Of a stretch of 64,000 nt of DNA, positions 36,801 through 47,700 are shown in pieces (the stretch's first letter is position 1; the number at the start of each line of letters is the position of its first letter). This DNA comes from Thereva unica. Its lineage: Eukaryota; Arthropoda; Insecta; Diptera; Therevidae. The position numbers and the translations under genes were made by a program. The DNA lies in the NCBI GenBank assembly GCA_949987705.1, contig OX465281.1, positions 3,078,001 through 3,142,000 of the forward strand, written 5' to 3'. The notes beneath the pieces are model-generated. The model had not been told where the DNA came from, did not search any database, and was given only the letters and a program-made list of their open reading frames with translations.

Positions 36801-38730
36801 AACTCGGCAGGTCGACAACCCTCCTCCTTTCACACTCTGGGCTTGGGACCAGACGAAGGCGGAGTTTTGAAACTGTTAGTTTGTGTTTTACCTAAAAAGT
36901 AAAGTAGGTTGGCCACTGAATCGGAGGATGGATCGACGTTGTTTAGAACAACATGCGGAGCTCCGCAGGGATCTGTCCTAGACCCTTTTCTGGGGATCAT
37001 AATGTATAATGATGTGTTGGGGCTACTCCTTCCAAAAGCGGTTGCGTTCTGGATAGCGGATGACATGGGACCTCCTCCATGAGATGGAATTATGGGCGAA
37101 CCAAGTGATCTGGGAGATTAAAGCGTGACCTAAAAGCGATTGTCTGATGCTTGCTGAGCACAAAACTGACGCTGTGTATACTAAGAAAACTAATGTCCGC
37201 AAGGATCAAGGTATGGGGACAGATCATTCAGTTCCAGCCCGCCCCAAAGTACCTTGGTGTGCTGATCGATGGCAGCCTAGCCTAGTAAGTGCAGATGTAC
37301 AACCAAAACTATCGATTGTGAACAGGTCGGCCGATCAAAACTCGTTGCGCGCATGGGTTTGATGAAAATCTGGATGTACATCCAATTTAACCGCGTATGG
37401 GGTCAAAAGACTAAGTGCCGTTCGCGGATTTTGCGCATACAGGACCACGAGTAACGATATAGCGTGCGTGTCAGCGGGGATGATCCCAATAGACATACTG
37501 CCACCATACCCACATTATCCGCCGGCTGTGGTCCTGCCGAGAAATGCCTTGAGGACGGGTAGGTTTTTAAGGCGGAAGTTTGTCAGCCTGCCTCTCAACC
37601 CCAACCTGGAGGGCCAGTCCGGTGCTTGCTTCGAGTTTAGGCAAAAAACGCTCGTTTTTCGTCTTCTCCTCCGTCTGTTAATTTTGTATATCCAAGAGTA
37701 TTCAGTTCATTTAGTAACCTCTTTTTTCTTCCTTAATTGTTTATTTATGTTCCTTTTGGGCTGCTGTGTACTCTCTTCATTATTTACCCTTGTCCTTATT
37801 AAATAAACTTGGCTTATTCCAATGATTCTCTTACCAAACCATCGTCTACGTGTTTCATATTTTGCGTTCCTAATCCACTTATTTGTGGTTTTAAACAATT
37901 CTCGCATTAATATTTCCAGATTACCGATGCTGCAATAACAGGAATTGATGTTAAGGCCCAGCTATCTGGGGAAAGTGGTAGTAGCAGTTTAACGTCCATA
38001 GATTTATCACAAAACTCACCGAAACCAAATGGCGATGTTACCTCAAATAGCTTTAAAATTTCCCTAAGAAGCAAAGCAGAAGAAGATATCGTCCAAGACG
38101 CAAAGCGGAAAAAAGCAATGCTAGCGATATACGAAATGAATCAAATAGACGACCGCATCCAGGATGGATTGTCCATAAAGCAATTGAAAGGACTTCAATC
38201 ACTAAATCTACTGGGATGCAATAAAATCTCTGACGTATCGCTCAAGTACGGATTGAAATTTTTAGAATTAAGAAAGCTTCTACTATCTAATTGTCAGCAA
38301 ATCTCATTAATCGGAATGCAAGCCTTAGTTGAAAACTGCCCCTCGATAGAAGAGCTTGACTTGTCGGATTGTTACAATATCAACGATAAGGCGATTGAGG
38401 TGATTTCATCACGTCTGCGACGCCTTAAATCGCTTAATATACGAGGCTGCACGCAATTAACTGATCACAGTCTTGATTATATCGTCGTTAACTGTAAAGT
38501 GCTTCAGGTAAGTTAGTATTAAAGTCATTAAAGCTACTCTATAAAATACTTCATCAAATTCATTTTTTTAGACCCTATCAGTGCATCGCTGTCGCCGAAT
38601 GTGTTCGGATATAGATTTACGACTATCCACACTATCATCACTGCGAACAATACACATGGACCGCAGCACTAGCATGGACAATGCTGATATTTTTCGCGTT
38701 AAAAAGCATGGGATGCGCTGGGATTACTGA
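33840..38730 (+). CDS. F-box and leucine-rich-repeat protein (FBXL type)
   Basis: Four exons join in phase: 33840-33902, 34009-35253, 37920-38507 and 38572-38730 (stop TGA), giving 684 aa. All introns have GT-AG ends and phase 0. The N-terminus carries an F-box (DLPME/IILNIFRYLNFCDIQAAS..CQRW, about residues 17-50), which in this family binds Skp1 so that the protein serves as substrate receptor of an SCF ubiquitin ligase. The rest is Amn1-type cysteine-containing LRRs (for example LRVLDVAYCINGVTDRA, LKSLNIRGCTQLTDHSLD), split by a charged, repeat-free linker of about 70 residues (from about 440) into an N-terminal and a C-terminal LRR block. The start ATG is the first in frame. Intron 2 (35254-37919) is swollen by MITE and LINE pieces. 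It resembles fly F-box/LRR genes, but I do not assign a named orthologue. Confidence 0.9.
35711..35807. mobile_element. 97-bp MITE in F-box intron 2
   Basis: Ends GGCCCCTCTGTTGAAAGTCG and CGATTTCCAGCACAGGGGCC are imperfect terminal inverted repeats. The 3-bp flanks (ATT, TAA) do not match, so the duplication is lost or was never present. A second copy lies just downstream in the opposite orientation. Confidence 0.55.
35830..35900. mobile_element. Second, truncated and inverted copy of the same MITE
   Basis: Begins GGCCCCTGTGCTGAAAGTC and continues CAATTCTACTGATATG.CACTT.TTTCAACTCAAACGACTT, the reverse complement of 35739-35807 at about 80% identity. The second terminal repeat is missing. The pair can fold into a hairpin of about 70-bp arms. 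Confidence 0.55.
35905..36121 (-). mobile_element. LINE C-terminal relic in F-box intron 2
   Basis: The minus strand reads WRRRYNNELGESFDDPKLSTFIKIN, then IRMDNNRIPKWLM and RPKSRWMHC. This is the region after the RT of RTE-like LINEs (R.RRYN.EL, RM...R.PK, GRPR.RW). It is antisense to the host gene and interrupted at its 3' end by the MITE. Confidence 0.5.
36430..36490 (-). mobile_element. hAT-like transposon end
   Basis: Read on the minus strand: GTTTCTCAACCTGCGGTCGCGACCCC, the terminal sequence shared by a widespread hAT group (CAGTGTTTCTCAACC...CGCGACCCC). No matching second end or 8-bp duplication was found, so only one end is claimed. Confidence 0.4.
36940..37600 (+). mobile_element. 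R1-like LINE relic in F-box intron 2
   Basis: The plus strand reads TCGAPQGSVLDPFLGIIMYNDVLGL (RT B motif GVPQGSVLGPLLWN.MYD.VL), then IADDMG in place of the catalytic ADD region. Next come PKYLGVLIDGSLA and finally VSAGMIPIDIL, the R1-group thumb segment (VIAGMIPIDILA). Frames change repeatedly; inactive. Confidence 0.6.
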
Positions 38731-39380
38731 TATTTTGCCGCCGTTATTGTCGTGTACTTGCTCTACTACTTTTACTGACCTTAGTGATAATGCTTTGTCG
38801 ATGTTTTGTCTCAAACGGCTTATATGTCATTTGGAAATGTCGACAAAGTTTTTACGATACGAAACAAAATGGAAGAAAAGAAAGAATGACGAAGAAATCT
38901 TTGCTCTATTGATTATTATTATTATTATTATACATAATAGCTTTAACAAATGTTTATTTTCAAGTTATTACAATTAAAGAAAATGGATCTTTTTAATCTA
39001 CTGTTACGAAAATGGGTGTTCTTTATATCAATTTCCTTTACACACCAATTGGTCTATACAGTCAACATAATGTAATCAGAGCCGTGTCTAAGAATATGCC
39101 CGCCTGCGTGCCAGACTATATGGCCGCCTCCAAGGTAACTTCACATAAAGAAAAAGCAAATGCTAGGAATTGGAGCCCCAGGAAAAATCGCTCCAAACCA
39201 TTTTTCAGGTATTTAGAGTGATTTTTGAGTGCTGACAAATTGAATGTTATCAATTTTAGTGTTGTGGGGCGGGCAGAGGAGGCGATTGATCAAAAATGCA
39301 GAGAAGCTAACACTACTAAAAACTAACAAAGCTTATGGTAGACTGTCAACGATCTTCAAATTCACAAATTTAACCAGGCC

Positions 39381-39392
39381 GTCCAAACCGGG
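39381..39392. repeat. 12-bp target-site duplication of RTE copy 1 (left)
   Basis: GTCCAAACCGGG here is repeated exactly at 42556-42567, fixing both ends of the element between them. Confidence 0.8.
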
Positions 39393-39456
39393 TTAGCAAC
39401 CCGCTCCCATAAAAAACACTATTGCTACGAATCGGCAAACAGTGCCTCGGAACCGG

Positions 39457-42400
39457 ATGGACAACACGACGACGACCTTTGCTTTTCGAACAAGGACACG
39501 AATCGGATCATGGAATGTGAGAACAATGCTTGCTGAGGGACGGCTGGATGAAGTCCTCAACGAGATGAATCGATATAAAATCAAGATCATGGGACTGAGC
39601 GAGACCAGATGGCCCGATGCGGGGGAACATATCTGCCCAAATGGCGAGTCCTTCTTATATTCTGGGAGAAATGAAACTGAAAGCCGTAGGAGTGGTGTTG
39701 GCGTAATACTCACCAAAGAAGCCAGGGCTAGCCTCATTAGCTGGTCACCAGTTTCTGAGAGGATTATTACCGTGCGCCTACGTACCAGGCTAAGAAGTAC
39801 TACGGTAGTTCAATGCTATGCTCCAACCGAAGACGCAGAAGATGACATCAAAGACGAGTTCTACATGCGACTGAATGAGGTTTTTCGCTCTATTCCAAGG
39901 GGAGACATCATTGTATTAATGGGTGACTTAAATGCACAAATCGGTCACGACAACACCGGTCTTGAACAAACAATTGGAAAACAAGGTCTAAGCCAAGTTA
40001 CCAATAACAATGGTGAGCTTTTCGTTGACTTTTGTTCTTCCCATCAACTTATGGTAGGTGGAACTTACTTTTGTCACAAGAAGATACACAAAGAGACCTG
40101 GGTATCGCCCGATGGTAGAACGAGAAATCAGATAGATCATGTGGCCGTCAGCCGCAGATGGAGAACCAGGGTATTTTCATAAACGCAGAACTGCCGCAGT
40201 ACTGCAAAATTCAGCAATTGGTAGTCTGTAGCTGAATTCTGCAGTACTGCGGCAGTTCTGCGTTTATGAAAATACCCCCATTCTGGAAGATGTCAGGAGC
40301 TTCAGGGGAGCGGACACTGGAAGCGACCACCATTTGGTAGTAGCAACTATTCGCCTTAGAATCGCTGCAATCAGAAACTTTCAACGTGAATCTATAAACC
40401 GTAGACGGTTTAACGTTGACCTCTTGCGGGAGAGCGCTAAAAAGCGAGAATTTGCTGGAAACCTGCAGCAAATATTAAACCAGCAAACCGTTTCTGACGA
40501 CACAAATATTGAAGACCTGTGGAGTACAACAAAGGGCGCTATATTGACGGCTGCGGAAACGAGTATCGGTTATGTCCAGAGAAACAGGCAACATTGGATC
40601 TCGGACAGCACCTGGCAAAAAATTGAACGCAGGAGGGCCCTCAAAAATAACATAAACTCTACAAGCGACCCGGATAGACGTCACCAACTTGAACGGGAGT
40701 ACTCTCAATTACACCGGGAGGTAAAGAGAAGTGTCCGGCGTGATAAAAGGCAGCAGATAAACGAGCTCGCAGAAAAAGCGGAAAACGCGGCAAACACAGG
40801 CAACAGTAAAGTGCTGTACCAAATTACTAAACAGCTCTCGGGAAAGCACTCTACTAAAAAGCATGCCGTTAAGAGTGCGGATGGAAGGCTGCTGTGCAAC
40901 GACGAGGAGCAGCTCCAAAGATGGAGAGATTATTTCTTCGCCGCCCTGAATGGCTCACTCACACAGGAACCTCAGGAAAACAGCAACAATGCACAGCCGA
41001 TAAGAATCAACACCCGGGCCCCATCCAAGACGGAAATAGTAACCGCAATTCATGCGATGGCCAATGGCAAAGCAGCTGGAAAAGATGGCATCCCGCCAGA
41101 ATTGTTGAAAGCCGACTCAAGCCTCATAGCAGATGCGCTTCAGCCAATCCTCGAATTAGCATGGAACACCTGTACCTTTCCGGAGGATTGGACGGAAGGT
41201 ATCATAGTCAAAATACCCAAAAAGGGGGATCTAACAATATGCGACAACTGGAGAGGCATCTGTCTATTACCTACTGTGGGTAAAATCTTGTCCCACACTA
41301 TACTATCAAGAATAAGAGAGGCAGTAGATCAAACGCTTAGAAGGCAGCAGGCCGGATTCAGGAAGGGCCGTTCATGTATAGATCACATCAACACCTTAAG
41401 AATAATAGTGGAACAGTCTACTGAATTCCGATCCCCCCTTTACCTTGCTTTCGTAGATTATGAGAAAGCGTTCGACTCGGTTAATAGGAGCTTTATATGG
41501 CAGGCATTACGGCGACGTGGACTGCCGGATAAGATAATAGAATTGATAAAAGCCCTATACAACAATTCCAAATGCAGAGTTCTCCATAACGGAAAATTAT
41601 CCGACAGCTTTGAGGTGAGTTCAGGAGTACGACAAGGATGCTTACTATCCCCATTACTATTTCTTATAGTAATAAATGACATTCTTGTTGGCGCTCTAGA
41701 TAGTAGAACAGGCGGCATACAGTGGGGTTTGCTAGATCGCCTTAAGGACCTCGACTACGCAGATGATATCTGTTTGCTGGCCCACAGACATCAGGAGCTA
41801 AAAAACATGTTAAACAATTTGGCAACAGAAAGTAGTCTAGCAGGCTTAAGGCTGAATCCGAATAAAACTAAAGAAATGCGGATAAATGCAAACACACTTG
41901 AACGGACAGCGCTGAATAACCGGGACGTGGAACTGGTAGATAAATTCTGCTACCTCGGTAGTATTATTACCGAAAATGGTGGTGCAGAAGAAGACGTCAG
42001 TTCCAGAATAAATAAAGCACGAAGCGCATATGCATGCTTGTTCCGCATATGGAGATCAACGGAGATCTCAACCAACACCAAATTGCGGCTGTTCAACTCC
42101 AACGTTAAGGCAGTTCTTTTATACGGTTGCGAAACATGGAAAGTCACCCAATTCATCACAGGGCGCCTACAAGTCTTCATAAACAGATGCCTACGTCGTA
42201 TCCTAAAAATCCGCTGGCAAGATAGAATTTCAAATGAAGAGCTATGGCGCCGTGCCGGCCAAGAAAGGATAGATGACCAAATCAGGCGAAGGAAATGGAA
42301 TTGGGTTGGCCACACCTTGCGACGCGATAACGAAAATCTAGCCAAACAGGCCCTTGACTGGAACCCGCAAGGATCCCGTCGAGTTGGAAGACCTAGAACA

Positions 42401-42529
42401 ACGTGGAGGAGAACCCTACTAGCAGAGGCCGCAACTACTGGGAGATCCTGGTCAGAGCTAAGAGCTGTCGCGCAAAACAGAGTCCGCTGGAGGGCAACTG
42501 TTTCCGCCCTATGTCCCACGAGGGATTAA
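39457..42529 (+). pseudogene. RTE-type endonuclease/reverse transcriptase, split by a MITE
   Basis: The protein primes retrotransposition by nicking target DNA and copying its RNA in place. The first part, ATG 39457 to about 40165, is an apurinic-type endonuclease (GSWNVRTM, LSETRW, GDLNAQIG, then DHVAVSRRW). After the insertion the frame continues from about 40281 (GADTGSDHHLVV completes the endonuclease) through the [42 protein letters not shown], catalytic [10 protein letters not shown], then a C-terminal domain ending ALCPTRD at 42529. The two parts are offset by one base. Taking away the 109-bp MITE plus one 3-bp duplication (112 bp) leaves one open frame of about 987 codons from ATG 39457, so the MITE is the only visible lesion. 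Confidence 0.9.
40169..40277. mobile_element. 109-bp fold-back MITE inside RTE copy 1
   Basis: Two 46-bp inverted arms (40169-40214 and 40232-40277, one mismatch) enclose a 17-bp centre, so the element is almost wholly palindromic. It starts GGGTATTTTCATAAACGC. It is flanked by CCA on both sides (40166-40168, 40278-40280). The older RTE copy near 29.6 kb reads GAACTATTCTGG at this point and this copy without the insertion would read GAACCATTCTGG, which proves the boundaries and the 3-bp duplication. Three-base duplications and G-rich ends fit PIF/Harbinger, although the target is not the usual TWA; superfamily is tentative. Confidence 0.85.
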
Positions 42530-42719
42530 GGGGCACATAGATAGATAGATAGATAGTCCAAACCGGGGCTGGCTTGTGCATCTCGAACGTCGATAAATTG
42601 TCCGAAACGAACTTGAAAACGAAAAAGTCTTTCACTCGATCGCCGACATACATTCGACGATCCTCAATCCTGTTGCCACTTCATCCTGCACTGTTAACTC
42701 CTTACCTCCTCTTCATCAT

Positions 42720-44640
42720 ATAGGAGTACGAAACGTGTTCAGGCTGATATTGAATAGATGTCTATAGCAGTGATACAAAATCACAATGCCCTGAGTTCTC
42801 TATCGCTAAAACCGCCCCGAAGGTAGGGGAGTAACTTCTTTCAACACCCTTTCCAGGAGCTGCTCCACTCCACACTCCACAGCCCTAAATGACCCGGCCA
42901 TAATACTTGAAAAAGGGCCCTTCGGTGGAGTCTGGCTCTTGACCACCCGAGAACCCATAGAAAGCATGGTAAACGCAGGCGCAGTCGTAAAGTAAACGTT
43001 ATGGATGCTGTCACTTCGAACTACTTACAGATGCTTTCACTTCGAATGCTGCACAAATCGAAGGCGCTTTATCTACCGTGCCCTACAAGTGCGCTTTGAA
43101 GTTTAGCCTCGGGTCGAGCATCACTCCCAGGTACCTGAGAGCAGGCTATGAGTGAATGATCTGTTCCCCTACCTTGATCCTTACAGGCACTAGAATTCTC
43201 TGTTTGCTGATCAGCGCCGCTTCGTTTGCATACAATTCGATGTCATCTGGGCGTTTTCCTACCCTGTCATCCGCGAACCCTTTGATTGCCAATGCTTCAT
43301 TGGGAACACGAGCTCACAACGCATCATTGTACACTGCGATCCACAGAAGAGAACCTTCGCACTATCTTCCAAATCACAATGAAACGATCTACCCTGAAGG
43401 TAACTACTCGCACTAAGTACTTTGGTGCACCTAGCTTGAGCAGCGCCTCAACTATTTTGCGCCACCTCGCTAAATTGAAAGCATATTTTACGTCGAGGGT
43501 TATCAATGCGCAGCAGTGACTTTTCTCTACTGGCGGACCTTGCTTTTCTGAAGCCGAATTGCTTGTCCAACTGGCCTTCTACCCTTCCGACACTAGGAAG
43601 TATGCTGTTACAGATCACCCGCTCGAAAAATTTGCCTATGCAACTGAGAAAACGACGAGTCTCCTAAAGGCTTGTTCGGCTTCGGTAGGATCACAAGTTT
43701 CTGCTGGTTTCATGGCTCAGGTGGGATCCCCTCTCTTAGACACGCTGTAAAAACTTCAGCGAACCTGTCTGGTGCTGTCGTAGCTACTAGCTTCGCGCTT
43801 ACCCTTGACCGCTGACATAACCATTATATAGGCTCGGCCCCTAGGGTCCGAGTCTGCTTCTCCGCACAACCTTTTGAAGTGCTCGGATTTACTTCTAGCG
43901 ATGGCCTTATTCAGCCTTTTCCTCGTTTCCTTATATCTCTAAGTTCGCCGAACTTCGGGAGGTTCCGATTTGTCGAGGTTCTCCTTCTCGCTTTCAGACA
44001 GGCCCTCCGACATTCGTCGATCTCTGCATTTCACCAGAAGTTTGGTGAATGTCGACGAGTTTCCGACGCATCACATGCCTGCTTTACTGTCTTCAATCCG
44101 CTCTGCCCATTCCTTGATACCTCCTGCCGACCTCACATCATGCAGGAATACTTCCTTGAACACCTCTGCGTCGAGTTTTTTAACGGCCCATCCTCTACCC
44201 CCGTTCCGCACGTAGGGTTCCTATTTCCCACCTTCAAGATGATGACTGTGCGTGTACCCATCCCTCAGCCCCCACTTTAGATCCTTCGCTACTGAATCGC
44301 TCACGTAAGTGATGTCGATCACAGAGATTCTCCCACCCCTTTGGAAGGTGCTTACGCCTTCGGTATTGACAAACACCACGTTTAATCGCGAGGATACTTC
44401 TAGAAATGTGCGCCCTCTTGTATTCGTTTGTCGACTGCCCCATTCGACATACCAAGCATTAAAATCGCCCGCTAATATTATCGAACAATGGCGACTGACA
44501 TCGGAAGCTAACCTTTCCAACATCGACTCGTAATCGTCCAGTGTCATACCTGACGCCGCATACCAGCTGTAGCCGTGTATGCCGCCTACCTTTGACGGCT
44601 TCTCATGGTATCCTCAATAGCTCGGCTCACGCACATCCAT
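42720..44640 (-). mobile_element. R1-like LINE relic (endonuclease and RT)
   Basis: Minus strand, 5' to 3': an endonuclease piece (MTLDDYESMLERLASDVS, ILAGDFNAWYVEWGSR, NTRGRTFLE, VIDITYVSD) at 44547-44221, then after a deleted part FERVICNSILPSVG...LDKQFGFRKARST at about 43640-43540 and ITLDVKYAFNLARW at about 43500 (RT A motif). These are typical of the R1 group. The B and C motifs are not preserved; many stops and frameshifts. The relic fills most of the gap between RTE copy 1 and DDX27. Confidence 0.65.
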
Positions 44641-44766
44641 ATCGCTGACGTTCCGCTGCTATTCGGCCTAATAAATAACTCCTTACTAAAAAAAAGCCCT
44701 TATTGAAACATATATCGCTTCCTTTTTTTAATTTCAAAAAGGAAATCATTTAACAAAACAATATCT

Positions 44767-47700
44767 CTATTTTTTACTAAACCTAGGGCCGCCGAATTTC
44801 TTTCCTTTGTTGAATTTATTCTTCCCCGCTTTATTCGTCAATTTAACGTCGCTGACTTTTCGCGTTGCGTGAACTTTCGACATTTTCTTATGTCTATTTG
44901 CTTCAGACCTGACAAAATAAAAGGATATGAAAAATGTGAATTAATATACAACAAAAAAAATCTATAAAATTTCACCTTAATCGCTTGGCTCCACCCTTCG
45001 TCACATCAGTTAAATCCGTTGAGAATTTCGATTTGTTTCTATTACCGCCGCCCACTTTGACTGCAGCACTTTTTTCGTTGATCGCATTCAACCTTCCCGG
45101 GCGTTTCTTGATTTTAGAGATTTTAGCTCGAACTAGCGACACCTTTTCGACCTCTTTCATGGCGCGCTCTTTAGCGAGTTGTTCTGGAGATTTTCGCTTT
45201 TCCTCTGCCTTTTTCTTCTGCTTCTTCTCAACTACAGGAGGGCCGTCCTCATCTTCATCATCGGAGCCGCGCTTTCTTTTATTTTGTCCCTTTTTATTCG
45301 GTTTCTTTTCTGTAGGGGTTATGGCCAGTCGTTCCTTTTCGTCTTGTCGTTGTTTATTTGTTTGGAACCACTCGCGTTTTTCACCCTTTCCTCCAAGCAA
45401 TTTTCGTTCAGTTTTTGTTAGTTGCTGCTCAGCTTTGGCTAATTGTCTTTCGGCCTGTTCTTCGTCCAGAATTTTTTCTGTTGGGAAAAATATTTATTAA
45501 AATCTATGATGAAAAGTACCGTTGCCATAAACAGCTTGTATACTTACGTATTTCCGGCTCCAGCGAGTTCAGTTTCTTCCTGTATTTCTCAATAATTTCC
45601 GGAGGAATGATTCTATTTTTCACTGTACTTTCAGCGTTCTTAATAATATCCTTAACGATTTTCCGCTCCTTTTCACCAGCTAGCGAAACGGACACACCAG
45701 CTCGCCCGGCACGAGCTGTTCTTCCCACGCGATGGATGTAGTGCTCCGTTGTTATTGGCATGACGTAATTGATAACAGTTTTCACGCCAACAATGTCCAA
45801 ACCTCTCGCAGCAACGTCGGTTGCGATAAGTACATCGATCTGCTCCTCCTTGAACTTCTTCAGCGACTCCAACCGCTGTTGTTGCGTCAAATTGCCGTGC
45901 AATTCACCCGCCTTCACTCCGAGCAGACCCAGGAGAATGTGCAATCTGTGCGCCGACTTTTTAGTTTGTACAAATATCATGCAATGGTCGTGGAATGTCC
46001 GGCAGATTAGACAAGCCAAAATTGGCTCCCGATCGGCTTCCTTGTCCTCACGTATTCTTATGAACTCTTGTCGCAGGTTGAAGGCTACTGTTTGGTTGTT
46101 GTTGACGAATACCTTTACTGGTTTGTCCAGAGACACTGCGGCTAAATCTTTGACCTGCTCCGTCATTGTGGCAGAGAAGAGCATTGTTTGTCTGGTTTTT
46201 GAGCAGCTGTTGACGATTTCTTTCATTTGTTCGGCGAAATATTCGTCCAGCATACGATCGGCTTCGTCCAGAATTAAAACCTGCAAGTATGAGCGTTTTT
46301 ATTTCGGTTGTCGATAACAATGAAATGATAGAATGAATCTTTGTGTGTTCAGGCTTTTTTCACAGTGAAAAAAGCGCCACAATTATCATCAAATCGTTCA
46401 GGGCGCAAGCGTTTCTCATCATTTGTTGAATTAACATAAAAATATAATAAATAAAAAAAGTTTGAAAGATCACAGATTTCATGGTATTATGAAAGATCGC
46501 TATCAAAAATGGGTGTTAGAATTGAATCAGAACCTAGAATGTGATAGCAACAGGTAGAATAAACCACAAATCCACCCAAATACTAGTTTAAACAGAGGGC
46601 AACAGCATCAATGGTGGATCGCCAAAAGCTGAGCAAGAGCTTTTCATCCAGATCGTGCGAACGACACGGCAATGAACACTTTTTCACACATCTTAAAGCA
46701 GTGAACGTAGCTGGAACCAAAATACGTGCACTATTGCAGACAGCCGACAAAGCTGCTATATAAGCAGAGGCGGTGTTTTCATAGGTGCTAATGGTGCACT
46801 TGCACCGGGCGCAATTGGACGAGGGCGCAATTTCAGAAAATCTATAAAAAAATTAAAAAAGTGTTCCTGTGTCTTTATTTTCATCTATTACAGGAATTGT
46901 GTGTTTTTCCACTTTCCTTCATTGCGATCAAAAAATATCGAGCTGATGGGGCGCAACATGGCATACTGCACTGGGCGCAAAAGCCTTAAGCGCCAGCCCT
47001 GTATATAAGACGAAGATCTTACCAATACTCTTCTTCTTCTTTGAGTGTATCAGATTCAAAATGCAGTGGCCATCATTTGTCCGATAGTATTACCATCATC
47101 CATCTTCTCCAAGCGTGCGTCGTACGATGGCTCAACCAGCAGCGTTCGTATTCGAAGCGACTTATCCGAGGAGTTCCCGATTCAAACGGGTGTCCGACAT
47201 GGCGACGTCGCTTCGCCACTTCTCTTCAAATGCTCTTGGCGCATATGGAAAAGGACAAATATTGCCATCAAAACGAAATTACGCCTTTACCGAACGTTGT
47301 TCCTTCCAATTCTTCATGAATACGTGGACACTGCTCAAACCGGACGTCAAGAAGCTCGAGGTCTTCGAAATGCGATTGTTTAAAGATCTCAAATGCAGGC
47401 ACTGAACGCGAACCACGGTCCTCGTGGGACATAAGGAGGAAAAAGTTGCCCTCCAGCGGACTCTGTTTTGCGCGACAGCTCTCAGCTCAGCTCTCAATAA
47501 TTAAACTGCCAGAAAGAGCAATCTAGAATCAGTTTTGTAGAACTGAGTCTATAGCAGTAGCTTGGAGTTTAGCTAACCGAGCACCTTGACGTACTCAATC
47601 AAAAGTCTTGGAGATATCCAGAGTACCAGAACGGAATGAGGTGTTGAGGTGGTGATATGTATGTATCAAATGGGAAACAAGTCAACAGTATCTAAAGTGA

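Larger units (their letters stand above)
39393..42555 (+). mobile_element. Full-length RTE-type LINE (copy 1), 3163 bp including a MITE
   Basis: Bounded by a 12-bp direct duplication. It has a short leader of about 64 bp, one long coding region (endonuclease plus reverse transcriptase), almost no 3' UTR and an (ATAG)n tail (42537-42555). A short 5' leader, a single protein with both enzymes and a microsatellite tail fit the RTE group; the clade is my inference. Without the inserted MITE and its duplicated trinucleotide the element is 3051 bp. The left end TTAGCAA is also the end of the older copy at 30340. A nearly identical 5'-truncated copy lies at 50301-52273. Confidence 0.9.

Noticed and set aside
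44985..46317. Open frames of 127-182 codons on the plus strand
   Set aside because: Antisense to DDX27 exons 4 and 5, rich in Phe/Ser/Leu as expected for the complement of Lys/Glu-rich coding sequence.
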